DNA of 63,389 nt from Opitutales bacterium. GTDB lineage: Bacteria; Verrucomicrobiota; Verrucomicrobiia; Opitutales; JABSRG01. The DNA lies in contig JANQKZ010000004.1 of the NCBI GenBank assembly GCA_028280845.1, positions 1 to 63,389 on the forward strand, written 5' to 3'. The notes below the pieces were generated by a model. That model was not told the DNA's origin. It did not search any database and worked only from the letters and a program-made list of their open reading frames with translations. The translations under genes and the position numbers were made by a program. Every line of letters starts with the position of its first letter. Within the stretch, counting starts at the first letter, position 1. Of the stretch, positions 62,138 through 63,389 are shown in pieces.

Positions 62138-63073
62138 CTAGCCTTTGATGGTCGTCCGGAAGGCGATCTTGAGTTTATCCCAGGTGGGGACGTAGGCCCG
62201 GGAGGCGAAGATATCATAATCCCGGGATTCGATAACATCCAGAATGCTGCCATAGATGCGAGCCATAAGGGTCGCGGTGAGGCGCGAGCCATCATTTTCC
62301 AGATACTGAAGTCCCTCGCAGCCGCGCTCGTAATAGTAGCGGGCTCGCTGAACCTGCATCTCCAGAAAAGGTCTCCACTTTTTCAAATCCGCGGGATTGG
62401 CAATGTCGGCCCTGTTTAAGCCGTAATCGGCCAATTCCCCGGCCGGAAGGTAGACTCGGCCCATATTATGGTCTTCGCGGACATCTCTCAAGATGTTGGT
62501 CAGCTGCATGGCGATCCCCATATCGACGGCGTAAGGCACCCCGATCGGCTCGCGTAGCCCAAAAATTTTGCTCATCATCAGCCCGACAACACTCGCGACA
62601 TAGTAGCAATATTCCTCGAGTTCAGCAAAAGTCTGAATTTCCACCGGTTCCCGGTCGCGGCAGCAGCCCTCGATCAGGTCGAAGTAAAGCTCGTTGGGGA
62701 TTCCGTATTGGCGATTCACCTCGGCGAAGGCGGGGGCAAAGTCGAGAGGGCTTTGTCCGCGCTCAATTTTCAGGACGGATTCTCTCAAAATTTCACTGGT
62801 GGGGGCCAGGCACTCGGTAGAGCCGGTTCCACAGTCGAGTGATTCGTCGATGATATCATCGATGTGGCGGCAGAATGCATAAATGGCGTAGGCGGCCATT
62901 TTCTTTTCCTCGGGAAGGGGGAAGGAGGAAAAATAAAAGCTTTTCGCATGGCGACGCGTGATCGCCTTGCAGGTGTTGAAGGAGCTACGCAGGTCTAATT
63001 GCCGGTGCCAACCGCTGCTCGGGTTCGCAGCGGTCCAGACTTGGGGGATCTTAGCAGCAAGGGTAGGCGTCAT
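62138..63073 (-). CDS. Squalene/phytoene synthase-family enzyme
   Basis: This family joins two isoprenyl diphosphates head to head. The two aspartate motifs are CRHIDDIIDE and QLTNILRDVREDHNMGRVYLP. The 311-residue length fits. Product identity (squalene, dehydrosqualene or phytoene) cannot be told from sequence, and no hopanoid or carotenoid partner gene is in the window. The start is ATG at 63073. A candidate promoter (TTGACA at 63114-63119 on the minus strand) lies upstream. Confidence 0.9.
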   Translation of the reverse strand: MTPTLAAKIPQVWTAANPSSGWHRQLDLRSSFNTCKAITRRHAKSFYFSSFPLPEEKKMAAYAIYAFCRHIDDIIDESLDCGTGSTECLAPTSEILRESVLKIERGQSPLDFAPAFAEVNRQYGIPNELYFDLIEGCCRDREPVEIQTFAELEEYCYYVASVVGLMMSKIFGLREPIGVPYAVDMGIAMQLTNILRDVREDHNMGRVYLPAGELADYGLNRADIANPADLKKWRPFLEMQVQRARYYYERGCEGLQYLENDGSRLTATLMARIYGSILDVIESRDYDIFASRAYVPTWDKLKIAFRTTIKG

Positions 63074-63091
63074 ATCAGCACTTGAGAGTCC

Positions 63092-63119
63092 AGCCTACCC
63101 AAGTTTTCAAAAATGTCAA
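63092..63119 (-). promoter_or_regulatory. Candidate promoter of the squalene/phytoene synthase gene
   Basis: Minus-strand TTGACA (63114-63119) is 16 bp from TAGGCT (63092-63097), a weak -10. The start codon is 18 bp further downstream. Confidence 0.35.
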
Positions 63120-63175
63120 AATTTCTGAAAATTGGAGGGGAGGATAGTAGGGGGGCTGATGGCGGGGAGTGGTTT

Positions 63176-63235
63176 GTGGTTCGTTTTTCGTTCTTGGTTC
63201 CTGGTTTCTCGTTTCTCGTTCTCGGTTCTTAGTAT
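63176..63235. repeat. Low-complexity GTTTCTCGTTTCTCG-type repeat
   Basis: Short degenerate units of GTTTCTCG / GGTTCTTGG type (TTTTTCGTTCTTGGTTCC, TTTCTCGTTTCTCGTTC) fill this part of the spacer upstream of the synthase gene. No reading frame is convincing here. Confidence 0.6.
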
Positions 63236-63275
63236 TTCGTGCGGGATGTGGAGTGTTGGTTGGGGAATGGGCGGA

Positions 63276-63389
63276 CTAGGCGGAGGGATTTGAGGAGGAG
63301 GAGAGGAGGGAGAGGAAGAAGAGGGCGCCGAGGAGGCCGGTGATGAGGCTGAGGGGGAGTTCCTGGCCGGCGAGGAGGAGACGGCTGAC
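63276..63389 (-). CDS. C-terminal end of a FecCD/BtuC-family ABC transporter permease (partial)
   Basis: The minus strand encodes 37 residues ending at TAG (63276-63278): SRLLLAGQELPLSLITGLLG followed by ALFFLSLLSSSSNPSA. The ELP-x-(S/G)-x-(I/V)-T-x-LLGA-x-FF pattern is the conserved C-terminus of iron-siderophore and cobalamin permeases. The rest of the gene lies beyond the window, so the substrate cannot be judged. Confidence 0.82.
   Translation of the reverse strand, partial: VSRLLLAGQELPLSLITGLLGALFFLSLLSSSSNPSA

Overview
The window is a contiguous stretch of a bacterial chromosome of moderately high GC with dense, mostly short-spaced genes. Gene content (spc/alpha ribosomal operons without L30, adk, infA or rpmJ; ribosomal proteins with acidic Ala/Glu tails; a caa3-type cytochrome oxidase cluster with SCO and azurin; secreted GH9 and GH26 glycosidases; a squalene/phytoene synthase) suggests an aerobic, polysaccharide-using, Gram-negative member of the Verrucomicrobiota, possibly near the Opitutae. 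That placement is inference from gene content, not from a tree.

Layout. 1-10073: ribosomal run (end of S17?, L14, L24, L5, S14, S8, L6, L18, S5, L15, SecY, Map, S13, S11, S4, RpoA, L17), closed by a clear intrinsic terminator. 10074-19871: repeat-bearing spacer, a small membrane zinc-ribbon protein, guaA, a LolA-like periplasmic protein, hisD, hisC, a GT4 glycosyltransferase, hisB, hisH, citrate synthase and a small membrane protein. 19878-27845: VC0807-like membrane protein, a PAS histidine kinase with an NtrC-type regulator and a PstS-like binding protein, tRNA-Gly(GCC), a hexapeptide-repeat protein, an acyl-ACP thioesterase, a HisN-like phosphatase and a DnaQ-like exonuclease. 27920-33513: gyrA and gyrB, with a divergent Rrf2 regulator. 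33644-46820: an unknown membrane protein, an SLC13-type transporter, and the respiratory block (ctaG, subunits IV, III, I and II-cyt c on the minus strand; azurin; DUF420, ctaB, ctaA; SCO and a His-rich membrane protein). 46894-51538: GH9, MIF-like tautomerase, rhodanese, GH26. 51553-55067: thrS and cysS. 55314-59003: a three-gene operon of secreted cupredoxin, membrane class III nucleotide cyclase and porin-like protein. 59088-63389: hemB, an acidic orphan, pyrD, squalene/phytoene synthase and the end of a FecCD-type permease.

The most striking signal is upstream of thrS. A 19-codon leader peptide (MQNRITTTTTTATILPPGR, six Thr codons in a row) is followed by an 8-bp GC-rich terminator hairpin with a U-tract. 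The last leader codons can pair with the 5' arm of that terminator. This is the architecture of ribosome-mediated attenuation, here apparently controlling a threonyl-tRNA synthetase. The synthetase itself lacks the N-terminal TGS domain.

Other unusual points: a perfect 40-bp palindrome made of two abutting 13-bp palindromes upstream of cysS; the overlapping cupredoxin-cyclase-porin operon; a tandem Arg-Gly-Asn repeat domain on S5; acidic low-complexity tails on several ribosomal proteins; and at least three families of small dispersed palindromic repeats in the intergenic spaces, one of which supplies a stop codon to a cytochrome oxidase subunit gene.
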